DNA of 43,157 nucleotides from Fibrobacter succinogenes (GTDB lineage: Bacteria > Fibrobacterota > Fibrobacteria > Fibrobacterales > Fibrobacteraceae), in assembly GCA_902800345.1 (NCBI GenBank), contig CADCDO010000018.1:1-43157 (forward strand), written 5' to 3'. The translations under genes were made by a program, and so were the position numbers. Below are positions 26,001-41,000 of the stretch, piece after piece. How positions within the stretch are numbered: position 1 is the stretch's first letter; every line of letters begins with the position of its first letter. The notes beneath the pieces were generated by a model. It ran no database searches. It was not told where the DNA came from and was given only the letters and a program-made list of their open reading frames with translations.

Positions 26001-29000
26001 TTCAATCGGCAATCCAGAGATGATGAACTCTTCGGACCTAGTCAGGAGCTTTCCAAATTCGTCATCAGCTGTGACTGCCTTAGAATCCTTTACATTCACC
26101 ATAACGGAATTTGCAGACTTTTCAAGACTTTCGTCTTTACTGTCATGAGTCCACACGCAATCCATCATGATTGTCTTGACGGTATCTTCTTCGGACAAAA
26201 AGTCGTCAAGAGCCTTAACATAAATGGCTACAGGTTGAGACGCTTCAGTAATTACGATTTCTTTGAACGATTCATATGACGTTCCATCCAAGCTAATCAA
26301 AATTTCCCTATCGCCACTCTGCAATGCAGATGTCGAAAGCATCGGAGCAGTCAAAGTAACCTTAATTTCACCACCCTTCAAATCACCGGAATACGCCACA
26401 TAGAACTGAGGTTCATTTACCTTATCACCTTCAGTTACCTGAATGACAGAATTATCAACAACATAAGCACCATTTTTCTTAGTTGCAATAAATACAGCCG
26501 GAGCCTCAGAAGTATCGAGAACCGTATAAGATTCGTCAATCGTCCGAGTCTTTGCAGAAGCATTTGGATCAAAATTATTTTTCCTGTCACCTTCCAGTTT
26601 ATCACCAGCCAACAGTTCAAATGACAGGGTATTCTTTTGTCCATAAGTATCGGCACTGCGAAGCGTTGCTTCTTCGTCAAGGCTACCTCCAATTGATACG
26701 GTATCGTTGCCATGGCCACCTTCAACAACGGTTTGTTCATCCTTGTTATTGCCGATAACATAGAATATGTCGTCGCCACCAGCAGCACAGAACGTCGATT
26801 TTTCAACACCGACAGCCTTAACGCCGACAGAGTTGCTAAGCGTTCCTTCCTTCGAAATGACAGCCGTATCGTCGCCATTCGTGCCTGAAATGCTCAAGCG
26901 ATCGAATCCACGGCCACCATCGACAGAGAGCGCACCACCGGTAATCGGCTTGTTCCTATATGTCGTTTCGATTTTTGTTTCGCCCGTTGCAGCATCCGTC
27001 GTTTGTTTTTTTATTTCTTCTCTTGTTTCAAAGTTATGGATAGCAAACGTATCGTCACCAAGACCGCCAGCCATGTTCAGCTTGCCCTTGTTGTGGAGGG
27101 AGATGATGGTATCCATACCAACACCACCTTCAACATTCAAGGTCGTACTTTCGGTAACACCGTCGCTCAGATATTCTTCATCAGCAGTCTGGATTGTTTC
27201 AAAGCCATCATCAGGAGCGATACCCTGCGTTCTGGCCTTGCGTTTGGAATTATAGAGCTGGCCGATTTGGATTTGATCATCACCGGCACCGCCATCGACG
27301 TTCGTCATCTTGGCCGTACCATCGATGTAAATCTTATCGTCACCACCATTGGCGTTAATATTCACGACATTGATACCCTTCGTGAAGTTGACGCGTTCGA
27401 TATTCGTGTTGGCAAATGTTTCCGTTGTCTCTGGGTTCTGCGGTGTCAAGGCAACAAAACCAAGCGTATGTTCATTTTTTTCATTTTCACCAACAATTTC
27501 CTCGGTATTCATACGCATCAACATGGTATCGTCGTATTCAGTACCTTCGATGGTAAGCACGTTCTTTTCGGTATCCTTACCGGAATCAGTAATGTTGGCA
27601 TAGCTGGTATCGCCACCGCCCATGAACGAGACCGTGACCTGATCGTTACCCCCCTGACCGTCGACAAAGTCCATGCCCGGCCCCGTGATAATCTTATCGT
27701 TACCATCCTTAATACCAGTAATTTCTTCACTTACAGCATCTTTATAGAGAGTCCCTGACAAGCCAAGATTTTCGCCAAATGTAATCTGTTGGTTACTAAA
27801 CTCTCTAAATTTATCTTTATTTACATACTGACGAATTCCTTGGTCGCCATACAAGCTATCGTTACCGGCACCGCCATCAATACGATCGTCACCAGAACCA
27901 CCGTAAATGATATCGTTACCAATGCCACCGCTAATGGTATCATTACCACCGTTACCATCCAAGATGTCATTGCCAAGACCGCCTTCGATAATGTCATTGC
28001 CATTAGATACATTAGCAATTTCAGTACCGTTGTCGCCAAAAATCAAGTCATCGCCTTCACCACCATAAATCTTATCGGCACCGGCAACTCCGTCATCAGC
28101 GCTTTGCGTAGAACCGACAACATTGAATTCAGACTTGTTTATAACATAGCCGTTCTTAAATTGGGCAGCCTTGAACTCATCACTGTAGAACTTTTCAGCG
28201 AACAAAGTTTTAACATCTACAAAATCAACAATAACTTTTTCTGTTTTGCCAGGAACATTTTGTTCGCTCTGGATTCCGTCACCGAAGACGATATCATGAC
28301 CCACGCCACCGTAGATAGTATCGTTACCGGAACCACCGAGGAGACGGTCGTTGCCACGTTCGCCATAAATGGTATCGTTACCGGCACCGCCATCAATACG
28401 GTCATCGCCAGCACCACCGTAAATCACATCGTCACCAGCACCGCCGATAATTACATCATCACCACCATCAACACTGATATCGGTACGGGTAGCTTTAACA
28501 ATGTTACCATCAATGCTTGATGCCGCAACAAATTTAAGTTCATTAGCAGTAGGTATTTTCACTTCTTCAGTATTTTTTTCCGCGTCTTCATCGACTTGAT
28601 TATCCGTAATAAGATTATTCTTTTCAACTTCTGTTACATTGAAATCAATCTTACCACCGTCACCGAAGACGATATCGTTACCAGCACCAGCGTCAATCTG
28701 GTCGACACCGGCACCGCCAAAGATGATATCACGACCGGTACTTCCAATAATTACGTCCTTACCAGCAACACCAGCGTCAACATTAGCTTCCGCTACAAAT
28801 TTACGGACAAAATTATCTTTTTCATCTTTTTCTTCATCAATACGGACCACGCCCGTGTCACCAAAGATAATGTTCAAGCCGTGAGCAGCCTTGATGGTAT
28901 CGTTACCGGCACCACCCCAAATGATGACTGCATAACCTTCCTTAATGATCAACCCAGACAAATCGATAATATCGTCACCATCACCAGCCATGATTTCGAT

Positions 29001-32000
29001 ATTACATTCAGCTTCACCTGTTACAATGATTGTATCGTTCCCATTTTCAGAAGGGATGATGAACTTACCATTTTTACCATTTTCATCCTCAACGGTTGCA
29101 GAACCGCCATCCCATGTAATAGTCTTACCTGTAATCTTATACTTTAGCGTTTCATCGCCATCATTAAGTGTGGGGTTCGTCTTGTCGGTAGATATACGTT
29201 CGCCAGCATTCTGGCCAGCATTTGCAACAACACTGCCATCATCATTCTCTGATGCCAACACCGGAGATGTCGAATGTTCATAATTGAAGCTGAACAGAGT
29301 CTTATCGCCCGTGATGTTCCACTTCTTGGTGTAGAACAGCAAATCAACATATGCATAGAGCTTAGCCGTAATCGCACCGTTCACGTCGAACATACCGAAC
29401 AGGCCATCATTCTTGATAATTTGACCCATTTCGCCAAGGCGAACCTTGCCATCGTGGTTCGGATCGTAAAGGTTGAAGCCCACGTTGATATCAACGCCGC
29501 CACCGACACCGGCAGATACGCCCACATTGATTTCGGCAGACGCAGAGAGGCCTCCATGGAACGAAAGTTCGTTAACATCGTTGTCATTTTCGTCCTTATC
29601 CGCAACGTAGAATCCGTTGATAAAGCGACTATAGTCCTTGTAACCGCTGCTAATGAACTGGCGAATGCCAAGCGTATCGTAACCAAAGCCAAGCTGAATG
29701 GACGCACCGAATGAAACGCCCAAACGTGCACCAAGCGGACCCCAGATGCGGATAAACTTATCCCAGCTAAAATCGAAACTGAGCCTTGGCATTGTGTACT
29801 TGACCAAGTCGATATCTTCGCCAAGGAGGTACTGGAATATCTTCTCGGGTTTCTGCCAGAAGAAATACCAGCTGCCATCACCGACGTTGAAACCAGCACT
29901 GCTTACAGTACTTGATGCCTGAGTGGAGAAGTTGGCTTTATCAAACTTTTCGACATAATTGCCAAGATCTGCATAAAGAGATGATCTAGGAGCCCTCCCT
30001 TCAAGGAAACTTAATGATTGAGTATAATCACCTTTTTCTTTGACAAGTATAAAATCGCCCAAACCAATCGTCAACTCTTTGCCAACAGCAGATATCGAAT
30101 TGGAGATTGTAATCAAGTCCTTGATAGCCTTGACCATGGAATCATCGAACTTGCCCTTGCTAAACTGCTTGGCCAAGTCAAGCGGCGTAATTTCAACACC
30201 GAGGTCATCCAACACTGGGAACGGAGTCATCAAGAAGTCAATGAGCGGTTCCAACGGCTTAATCACCGTCTGTATCTTTGAAATGATCGGTCCAAGTACG
30301 CTGCCGATAAAGGAACCCATGTCGAATTTCAATTCAGTGAAACCGAGTTTGTTTATACCCAAACTATTTTCATGGTCTGCAGACGCTTGAAATTCAAATT
30401 TTCCTTTAATGTTCGGGAACCTCGGAGCATCTCCATCAACTTTACCTTCAAGATCTCGTGCAATACCAACAGACATCCCCGCTTCAATCGTTAAATCGGC
30501 ATAATAGGAGAAAGCCAATTCCGAGAACGCTTCTGTTACGGCAATTTTGCCAATATTCTTGGTCTTATTGTTTTCTTTGTAATTCGCAATTAAGGTATCA
30601 GCACCCGCTTTACCCTTCAGCTTTTCAATTTCATGTCTATCTTTCCCTCTTTCCTTGAGCGACAAATCAGCTTCTGTCATGGAAATGGTTTGATGACCAA
30701 TATACTTACTTTGCTCTTTTTTAGCATTAGCAAGATCTAAACCAAAGCCAACTTCAATACTTGTTGTTTGATCAGGCTCAAGAAGCAAACCTAATCCTGC
30801 AAAAGAACCCAATATTTTAGAATTTGGTTTAAAGCCAGCAATAGCTGTCACCGTAATTTCGTCACCATCCCTAAAGATGAAATAGAAACCTTCTGTTTTA
30901 GAAATGCCAAATCCAAAGTCCAAAGTCCAATTCAAGGAAAGCGAAAGACCAGCTTCACCTTCAATTCCAAGTCCCGGCAAACCCAAATCAAAGCCTATAT
31001 CGGCACCACACTCATAAGTTTTACCCAACTGGAAGAACCATTCCGCAGAATCCCTCGTTGAACGATACCACGTTCCATTATTTTTTCCATCAACGCTCTG
31101 CCATGCTTGACCACCGAGCCACTCAAAAACATCAGAAGCGTTCAAATCTAACGCAGAATCATTGAAATAGCCATTAAGCAAGCCATTCATCTTCTTGGCT
31201 AGCATTTCTGCAGAAAGGCCCGATGTTTCGTACACGAACTTCGAGAACGGATCAAGGACCTTATTCTTAAGCACGCTCAAGAAATCTACACCACTGCTCA
31301 ACGCACTGCCAACAACAGGCACGGACTTGAGCGACTTGGCCATATTGCTATTGATGTGACTTTCCAAATAATCAAAGAGGTTGTTCAAGCCTGCAACAGC
31401 AAGCCTAATTTGGGTAAACCAATCCAAATTGGCAAAATCAGCAAGTTTTGTGATTTCGTCGTACACACTAGAGAAATCAACGACAAACTTCTTTGATGCG
31501 GCTGCGTTTCCAGTCGTTGCAGCGGTATTGTCACCCGCATCAGATTCACCACTCTTAGCATCATCGTTTAACCAAAAATCGAAAGCCAAATCAACGTCAG
31601 ACGTAGCAACAAAGATAGACTTATCGAGGATTGGCGTAGTTGTCGTAGCAGTAGCCGCACGTTGCTCATTCCAATCATTCACATAGTTTCGCATTACGGC
31701 GTTAACGGCTTTTTCGCACTCAGCAAAGCCATTATACTCGCTAAACGAGACCTTGCCATTATCGTCAAGGCCAATCAGCACATCACCAAGAGACATGCCA
31801 CAAACATTAATCGGCAACCTACCAAAGACGGCTATCGGCAATGCAAAATCAACACGAATATCAGATTCTTGATCATTGAAAAGCTTAAACCCAGTTGCAT
31901 CTGCATCATTCACAATGGATCCCAACAGGCAGGCCTTTCCATACATGTAGGCTTTCTTGTTTTCGTCACCCACAGAAATCAAGTTACCCAACAGCGAATC

Positions 32001-35000
32001 ATCTTTCTTATCAATACCCAACTTAAAGCTAAGGTTATCACCGATAAGGGCAATATCAGCACCGAAGTCTATTGACTTATTGACGGTTAATTCTACACCT
32101 TTATCATCTACAGACATGGTTGCATTCAAGGTAAACCAGAAGCTTCCCTGAACTTCTATAGCCGCTTCGCCACTGACGCCCGCTCCAGTCGTACCAAAAT
32201 TGAAATTGTGGCTAGTCTTAAAGAGTTTTTCGACATTAAACACAACATTCACAGAACTTGTGTTAACATCATATTGCAAATCAAAAATCTTTTCACCATA
32301 ATGAGTCCTGAAATGGCTCTTTTCCATGTAGGTATTCAAAAGATTCGCCAAAGACTGGATGCTGGTAACCTTCTGTGCGCGAAGTTCCTTGATAATATCA
32401 CGTAAGTCATTGGCAACATTCACCAAGTCGCCAACAGACTTGTTGATAACAGGAATTTTTACCTTCTTGGTACTTTCCGTGATTTCATTCAATTTATCAA
32501 TAATCTTTTCCAAAACAGTATAAAGCTGTTCTATGGAGAATTTTTTGAATTGATCAATAATATCTTTCCAATTTTTAGCAAATTCAAAAGAAGATTTAAC
32601 TTTAACTGCACCATTATCATCAACAAGTGTAATATCACCACTAAGCAGTTCAGTATTTGTTCCAAACACATCTGATTTTGCACTTAATGAGAAATTACCG
32701 CTAGGCTTAATATCCGGCGTCATAATAAAGCCCATGAAATTAGGCTTTTGACTATCGTTTTCAGGAGTCTTCAGCTTAAACGAAGCATTCAAATCCAAAT
32801 AACCATTTGCGATAGCATCAATTCCCAAGAATCCAAACGTAGCATTAGCGCTTGCTACATAAATCAAGGTCTTATCATTAACAATATCTGCAAGTGAAGC
32901 ACCACCATAAGATTCAACTTCGATAGAGATTGCAGAACCTTCCGCATTATGCTTTACATTTGTAATTCTGAAGAATTTATCATTCTTAGGGTTATCATCT
33001 CCATCATCAATCTTAATGAACCCGCCAACGCTATAGACATGGCTATCAGGTTCTGAAAGAACGAGAGTCCCTTTATCGGAGTATTTATCCTGCTTAACTT
33101 CCTTTACAGAAACCTTCGTGCCAACCTCAAGTTTAGCATTTGCATAAACCTCAGTATTTAGGTTACCTAAGCTAATAAGTTTAGACCAATCATATCCAAG
33201 TATGGAGCCACCACAGATGTATTGATATCCAGAGGCATCCGCAACAGACTTTTGGTGAGAAGAGAATCCCAGCAAATGCAAGATGTTGCTTGTGCCAATA
33301 TTTTTTATTTCGAAAGCAGCATTCGATGGATCTTCTTTCTTATAACGAATTTCGAGATGATCTAAGATTGTACCATCTTTACGCGTACAAATGATTTCGA
33401 TATTATTAGATGCAAACACAGTACTAGAATTAAATACATTACTAATACCGTCTAGAACATCACTCAGTTTTGTAGTAGATTTAAATACAATACCGAAATC
33501 TTGGAAGTCAACTTTAGAAGCTTTATCTTCTTGACCTGTAGCAAACAAAATAAAGTCTGTCTCTGATTCAACAGATTTTTTGCTCAAATCACCGCACGTT
33601 ACAGAAACATCATCAGCTGAGGTAAATACGATATTTCCATCAACGATAGAAACAGACACTTTGGCTGTAGATTCAAGCCATGCTTCATTTTTTGCAGTAC
33701 ATATAATAGCTGAATCAATAGCATTCGCAAGGCTTGAAACATCTAAGCAATCACTTGTATTTACATAAACTCCAGTATTATCTTTATTCTGTCCAATATT
33801 CACCTCAAGAACGGAGTCTGAGTTCTTGATAATGCACGTTGTTTCTCGTAAGATTACAGAATATTGTTTTTCACTTTTACCATTAACGGAAACAACAGAT
33901 TCCTCTAAATCAGCATAGAAGCACTTATCATATTCAGATTCAAGAGTTGCATTCAAATTTTCAACAAATTCTTCAGCAATATTCTTTTCATTTTCTTTAT
34001 ATGTTTTTAAATCATTCTGATGAGCCTTGATAGCGTCAGCTAATCCATTCCCATGAACAATACTAATAACATACTTTTCTTGATTATCTTTGGTTTTAAC
34101 ACTCGCACAAGTAGCCTCAACTAAACCATGCCATTTTTTAGAAAGTTCATTATTCAAGGCATCGACAGCTGATTGAGCTGCAGTTTGTTCTTTGGACCCA
34201 TACTCTTTTTTCGTTATTTTTACAAATTCATATTTTTCATACGAATCTTCAATTTTAGCAAATTGTTCTCCATTTCCATCTTTCTTTAGATATATAAACG
34301 CCCCAGTCAAACCAAAAGTTGCCACCTTACCAGAAGGAGTGATTTTACCAGAAAGGCGCATATACTTTACTTTTCCAGCATCATCACAAAGCAAGTAGTA
34401 TTCGGACTTAACTTTGCCCTTTTCGTCGGTTGCATAGCCTTGAACCTTTCTTGGATCACAGCCGAACTTAACGGTTATAGAACCCGCCCCATCATCTTTC
34501 GCTTCAAGAGCATATATGCCATAGGTATTCATAATCGAATTACCTTCAGCAACACCACTATCCGAAATCAAATCATTAATTGTCTTATCGGACAATACAA
34601 GTTTGTTATCTTCCGTTTTCTGTAAAGACAGGTATTCGTTGATTTTTTCAACCAATTTAGTATCAGCATCATTCGAGATAATTCCTGCCAAGCAGAGTTC
34701 CTCAATCTTTCCCAAATCAATGCTAATCGATTTAACATTATTCGTTTTTTTACTTTTTACGTTAAAAACTAGATTTTGATTAGAACCTGTTCCATGGGTT
34801 TGACAATCAGCATTCAATACAGTTTGCAGATTTGATCCCGTGAGTTTCAATTCTGCAAAAGCATCCGCACTACTACTGCCATTGATATCAAATTCCTGAT
34901 TGAATATAATGCGGAGTTGATTTGATTCCGTAAATTCAATTGTTGCAGAGCCACCACCCGAATGTACATTCCAAGAATTCTCAGTAAGATTGGCATCCTT

Positions 35001-38000
35001 AACAATTGTAAAGGAATCCAATTTTTTCGAGGAATCAGAAGGATCAACAAGATTTATATCAATCGATTCATCGAAACTAATAGCCTTATCGTCAAACGAA
35101 AATTCCGTATATTTTTCATTATCATTCAAGGTATCAATTTCTTCATCTACCACAACTTCCGCTAAAGTAGTTTCATCATTAAGCTCTTTTTTCTTAAGAT
35201 CAATAGTCAAACTAAATTTCATCCCCGCCTTACCACTGGCAGAGACATAGCCACTTGTGCTTATATTGGCAAGTCCATTTGACGCCTTAGCCAATGACGA
35301 GGAGAAATCCAAGCCAAATTCTTTTGCAATTTCAAAGACAAGTTCAAAATTTAGATTAATGGCAATAACATCACCTTTAGTATCCGTTTCATACACAAGA
35401 TTTAATGGTAAAACGTCTTTATCATCTTTATCTTTAATTTTATAATCAGCGTCAACCCATAATTCATCTGATTTATTTAATACTGCATCTTCTCGCAATT
35501 TAAACAATCGAATCCATTCACGATTAAATCTATTCTTTAATTCATCCAACGAATCAAAATTGGGGACATAAGAGCCATTGACGTACTTCAGCAAACCGGC
35601 AACTTTATCATTGCCGTAAACAAAAGTTTGAACCTTGTCCACGATATCGACAATCGTATCAATCGAGCCATCCAAGAAATCAAGCTTTGTCTTTTGCTCA
35701 ACAAGGCTACGCAACGCAGTCTGCATCGTATTTACAATAATATGGATCTTATTGACAAGGGATGCACCAGAAAGCGAAGTAAAGCTCTTTATTTTTTCAG
35801 GAATGCTCCATTCGTTAGAACTAAAGTTGTACGAAAATTCACCATCAGCCTTCGAAAGCGAAACTAAATTAGCCTTCCCAGCCTTCAATGCAATTGAATC
35901 ATAAGTAAACAAGGCACTAGATTTTGATAAATCAAGGCTTAAATTTTTATCCAAAACAAGGTCCAATTTAAAATCACCTTTTTTTACATCAGCTTCAAAC
36001 AGCGCCATCGAAATGCTTTCTACTGCATTTTCGCCTATTGTCTTATTAATATTCAAGCCAACAGAATCAAAATTATAGTCGACGTCAAACTTCTGGCCAT
36101 CCCAAGTCAACTTTACATTTAGGTTAAATTTAAAATCAATATTTACTTTCTTTATTTTAAAGGCTCCCAAATCAAGATTATCAAATCTCAATGTTTGGGG
36201 AGTAAAAGCAAATACAAAATTTTTCGATGTATTCTTGTCAAAACTGATAATATCTGTAATTGATGTATTATTTAAAATATTCGCATACGTTTTTGCACCA
36301 TCAACAACCAAGTCAAGCTGTTTCAATAAGCTTTCTGGCACCATATTCGTAGAAGTAGCCAAGAAATTAACAACATTCCCTAATTGTATTTGTGCAATCT
36401 CAGAATTATCAGCAGACACAAGGCAAGCACTCGGAAGATTAATTGCCTTAGACACCATTGTCCAATACTTACCCATTGTTTCTACAACAGAAGGTATGCT
36501 ATATTCAACTTCGCCACATTTAAACTTAACATCATTAAGGGACTTATTAATAAACGGTATTTTTACATTACTAATAGATTTAATCAAAGTCGCAAAATCA
36601 ATCGACGCCAAGTCTTTTAGCAGATTTCCAACAGAAAATGAAGGATTTGCAATAACGTTATGTTCAAATCTCCAGCCATTTGAATCATCTTTCACGACTT
36701 TTATCCATAAGCATTGAGGTATACTACCTTCGGGCTTTACCACAAACGGAGATATGGTATTAATCGTAGGATCACTCGATAAAATATTAGGCACAACTAT
36801 CGCAAATAAAAGTTGTTTATCAGTATCAAACGAAAATTTGCGGGAATTGCAATCGAAAACAAGTCCAAAACCAATATTAACAACAGGGTTGCAAGGTGTA
36901 TTTAAAATGGTTATGGGGGCAACAGTTAAAGCAAAAACAAAGTCAAATTTCAGAGAACTCGAAAGCGCTATAAAGCCATCCTGTGTAAAATCCGCTACCA
37001 GTTCTTCACCCGTCTCCGTCACCTTCGTGACCGCTCCAGTCTTCAAATCGAGTACAAATTCACCGATATTAACCTTTGATGTACTAAATCCGTTAACCAA
37101 AGTTGAATAAGAGTTCCCCAACTGACCTTTAAATCGATTATACAAATCATTTACATTAATAACCGATTTAGATTCTGCAACCAGACTTTTCAATGCAATA
37201 GACAAATTGGACCGAACAGAATCAACATTCTTGGCAATATCTATAACAGAGAGTTTCCCCACCCCAGCAATTTCGATTTTTTCACCAATATACGGAATAT
37301 TCATCTTTTCTGCAAAACTGAGTATAGTCTGCAAAGAAAGATCCATGTTGAAAATTTCGTCAAGACCACTCGGATACGTCAATGCATTCTTTTCAAAATC
37401 ATAACCAAATTCACCGCTTCCAAATGACAAGGAATTGATACTAATTCCATCATATCCAAGTTTAACACTTCCAGCCAACGGATTATTTGCATTTTTGAAA
37501 TCAATGTTCAGAGTTCCATCTAATGTCAAATTAGTTATTGACGCATTAGCACCGAATAAATCAATTGTTTTCGATGGTGCTGCAGAAGCAGACAACTTTA
37601 TTGAGAAATCATTTACAGCAACTCTATCAAAACTAAATCCACCATTTTCATATGTTATAGATAATTCGGCATCAATAGTCGCATTCATTTGAGCGCTAGA
37701 TACTTCGAGCGGACCAAATTTAACACTATTCGCCAATGACAATTTAGGCGTAAATTTAAACTTGAGAGTCTTGGTATCACCATCTGCAAATTCAAGAGTT
37801 TCACTTAAGGGATCTGTTCCAAAAAGGCTAACAGGAACTTCACCTAAAGTACCGGCATCCACATCAACAACTCTTTGAACAAGTACACTTATATCGCCAA
37901 TATAATTTTTGAAGGCAATTGTTTGACTACCAACAAGTTCACTAAACGCATTTCTCAATGATGCAAGATTCAATTTATGATTGTCTTTTGCATTATTCAC

Positions 38001-41000
38001 AGCTAAACAAACGTTATTCCAAACGGTATTCACCTTAGTTATGACATCTGCAACAGAAATCGTTTCGCCAGCAACAGTAAATTTCCAATCTTTCAACAAC
38101 GGCAAATTAGCGGCGCTTGCAATCAATTTTTCAATCGACAGATTCTCATTATTCATATGGAAATCTGGCAGCTCGACATTCCAAGGATTAGACGAAGCTC
38201 CCGAGTAAGAAATTCGGATATTCTTGCTGTCGAACGTGATGGGCAAACCATCAACCACACTCGAAGAGAGATCGATATTCAGCGCAACGCCCGTCAATGA
38301 CGGAGTAAATACAATTTCTCCAGCTTTTTCAGAGACCGTAACTTTAACGGCAACATCCATGCCGAAACCAAGGGAGCCTAGCGGAATCGAGTACAATTCA
38401 AACTTGTTCAGATATGCCGGTTGAATAGAATATACAAACGTAAATTCATGACCCGTCAAAATCGAATTAGTCGTGATATTGTCATTTGCCAACAATTCAT
38501 AAGCATTGGTCAACTTTCGATACAAACCGACATCATCAGCGGTTACTTTCACGTTACCAAGCAGAGCAGCAATTTCAGATCCACTATTCCTGCACAATTC
38601 ATCGAACATTGAATTCAGCTTATTAATATCAGCATCAAATTCACCTATTTCCGTTTTGCTCTTTTCTATAGCACATTGTATCGCCTGCGAAGAACTAAAC
38701 CAAAAATCTTTAATAGATTCAATAACAGAAGCAACATTCAATTGCTGCCCAGCAATTGTAAGATTCAAATCCTTGATGTAAGGAATATTCGTGAAATCGA
38801 TACCTTTGAAGATATCACCTAAAGGTTTCAATCTCATTTTAGGGGGTACCCACTCACTCCCCTCAAAGAAATCAAAGCTCACATGATTATTTTTCACTTC
38901 AATCGGCAACATAGCAATATTGCTATTTTTCGAAAGATCAATATCCAATTTCAATTCATACAAACTCGTTTTGAAATTCGAAATCTTTCCATCATCAGAA
39001 ACGTGGAAACTGACATCAACCTGAACCTTGAACGAACCTGTAATATTATCGATATTTACCGAGTAAATTTTCAGATCATTGCTAAAACTGTTTGTATCAA
39101 GAACAAACGAGAGCTTATTGTCCCCAACATCAAGCCCAATCGTCTTTGGGGAGGTAACCCAAATATCCTGAGCCCCCAAATTATCATTATCAAAACCTGA
39201 TCCAGTAATATTCTTCAGGACACCTATGTGAGAGAACAAGTTCTTTACATCATCGCCAACGTATTGTCCAAATATTGTCGACAGTTCTTCGAGTTTGAGC
39301 GAAATCTTGTTTTGAGCCTGATTTCCAATATTGTCTGAATTATCCATACATTGTTGAATGGCTATTGAAAGATTATTCCAAACATAATCCACCTGTTCAA
39401 CAATATCGGTAATCGTATAGTCTTTAGTTCCAATATTGAACGTACGTGTATTCAATACAGGAATATTAAAGGCCTTGACCGCAGTAAGCAAATTCGAAAG
39501 CGAGAATTCACCATTTTTCAAAATAGAAACGAGCTTATCGAATTTATTTGGATAAACCCACTTGCCGTTCTGGTAAGCGAATTTATCGTCTTTACCCAGC
39601 TTCACAAGTGATGTTGAGCCTCTCATTATCTCAAGCTTATCAAAATTAAATTCAATATCGCATTTCTTGAGATCAAATTTACGACCGCTTACAGAAACGT
39701 CAAAAGTAACCGATCCATTCTCGACAATCGCCTTTTGACCCATAATTTCAAATTCGGAAGCAATATCCTTCACCACTTTCAAATCAAATTCATGGAGCGC
39801 AACACCAGCAAATGTAACATTCTTACCATTTACATTCAGTGTAAGGTCAAGAGCAATTGTGGCATCAAAATCCACCTCACCAAGATTTAACAATTCAAGG
39901 TCAAGTTTTTTCAGACCAAGTTGTTTCGGAGTAAAGGCAACAGTAATCTTATTCGTCCCCTCAACCAATTCAATATATTTCTCAGACAAATCATCTACAT
40001 TATCAAGATTTCCGAGAACTTGCTGCGTCCCCTCCACGCCACTTCCAGACACGGCTTTAAATATATTGGCAAACATTTCACTTGTTTTGTCAATTTTATC
40101 ATACTCTTCAGCTTTAAAGATTCCTATTTTCTCAATAAAGTTGCCTATCTTGCCCTGTTGCTGTTCAAGAGCAGCACTGAAGTTCGTTGCGAGATCACTC
40201 AATTTCAACAAAATTTTCTTATCTGCATTCTCAGTACTCTTCACGGCCTGATAGAACGAGCCGGAGAATGCGCTCCAGTAATTGTTGATATTTTGGGCAA
40301 TCTTTACAACGTTATAGGTTTCATCCCCAATTTTAAACGACAACTTATCCATGAAAGGGAAATTGGCGTCTTGAAGTCCGTTGAGAAGCGTTTCAAGCGA
40401 GAAATTGCTCTTCCACTTGAGTTCCGGAGTATTGAGATTCCACCCATTCTCGCCATCCCAAGAAACACGAACGGTTTTATCATTCCCTTCAAAGGCAAAC
40501 GGAAGCCCCTTCGGAAGATTATTATCCACAGTGGCGTCCAAAGCCACGAAAGCGGGATTGACGTCAAGTCTCACTATACCATGTTCAATAATCACAGAAA
40601 TATTCAGAGCAATAGAAGCTTTCAAGCTAGGTTTACCCAATGAAAATCCATAAATATTGAGATTATCTAAAACAGCATCTTTCGGAGTAAACACCACCGT
40701 AAATGATTTATCATCATCTGATAGTAACGAATCAAGATTGCCAATATCAGCACTCAAGATGTCAATCCAATCATTTTTAGCGTCTTCAAATTTATCAATA
40801 GAGCCAGCCGCAATCTTGATATCCGAAAGCCAAGAATTTATTTCATCCTGTTTATCTTGAACGAGATTATTGAAGGAATTCTTTAAAGCGGCAATATCCA
40901 AGCTAATTTTATCAGCAACACCATTCTTTACATCAACAGCATCCTGGAAGGCCTTACCAAAATTACCCCACAAATCGCCAACATTTCCAATAAGTTCACC

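Noticed and set aside
27590..29070. Possible CRISPR or satellite array from regular 27-base periodicity
   Set aside because: The period equals nine codons and encodes RTX nonapeptides in one open frame, so it is a coding repeat.
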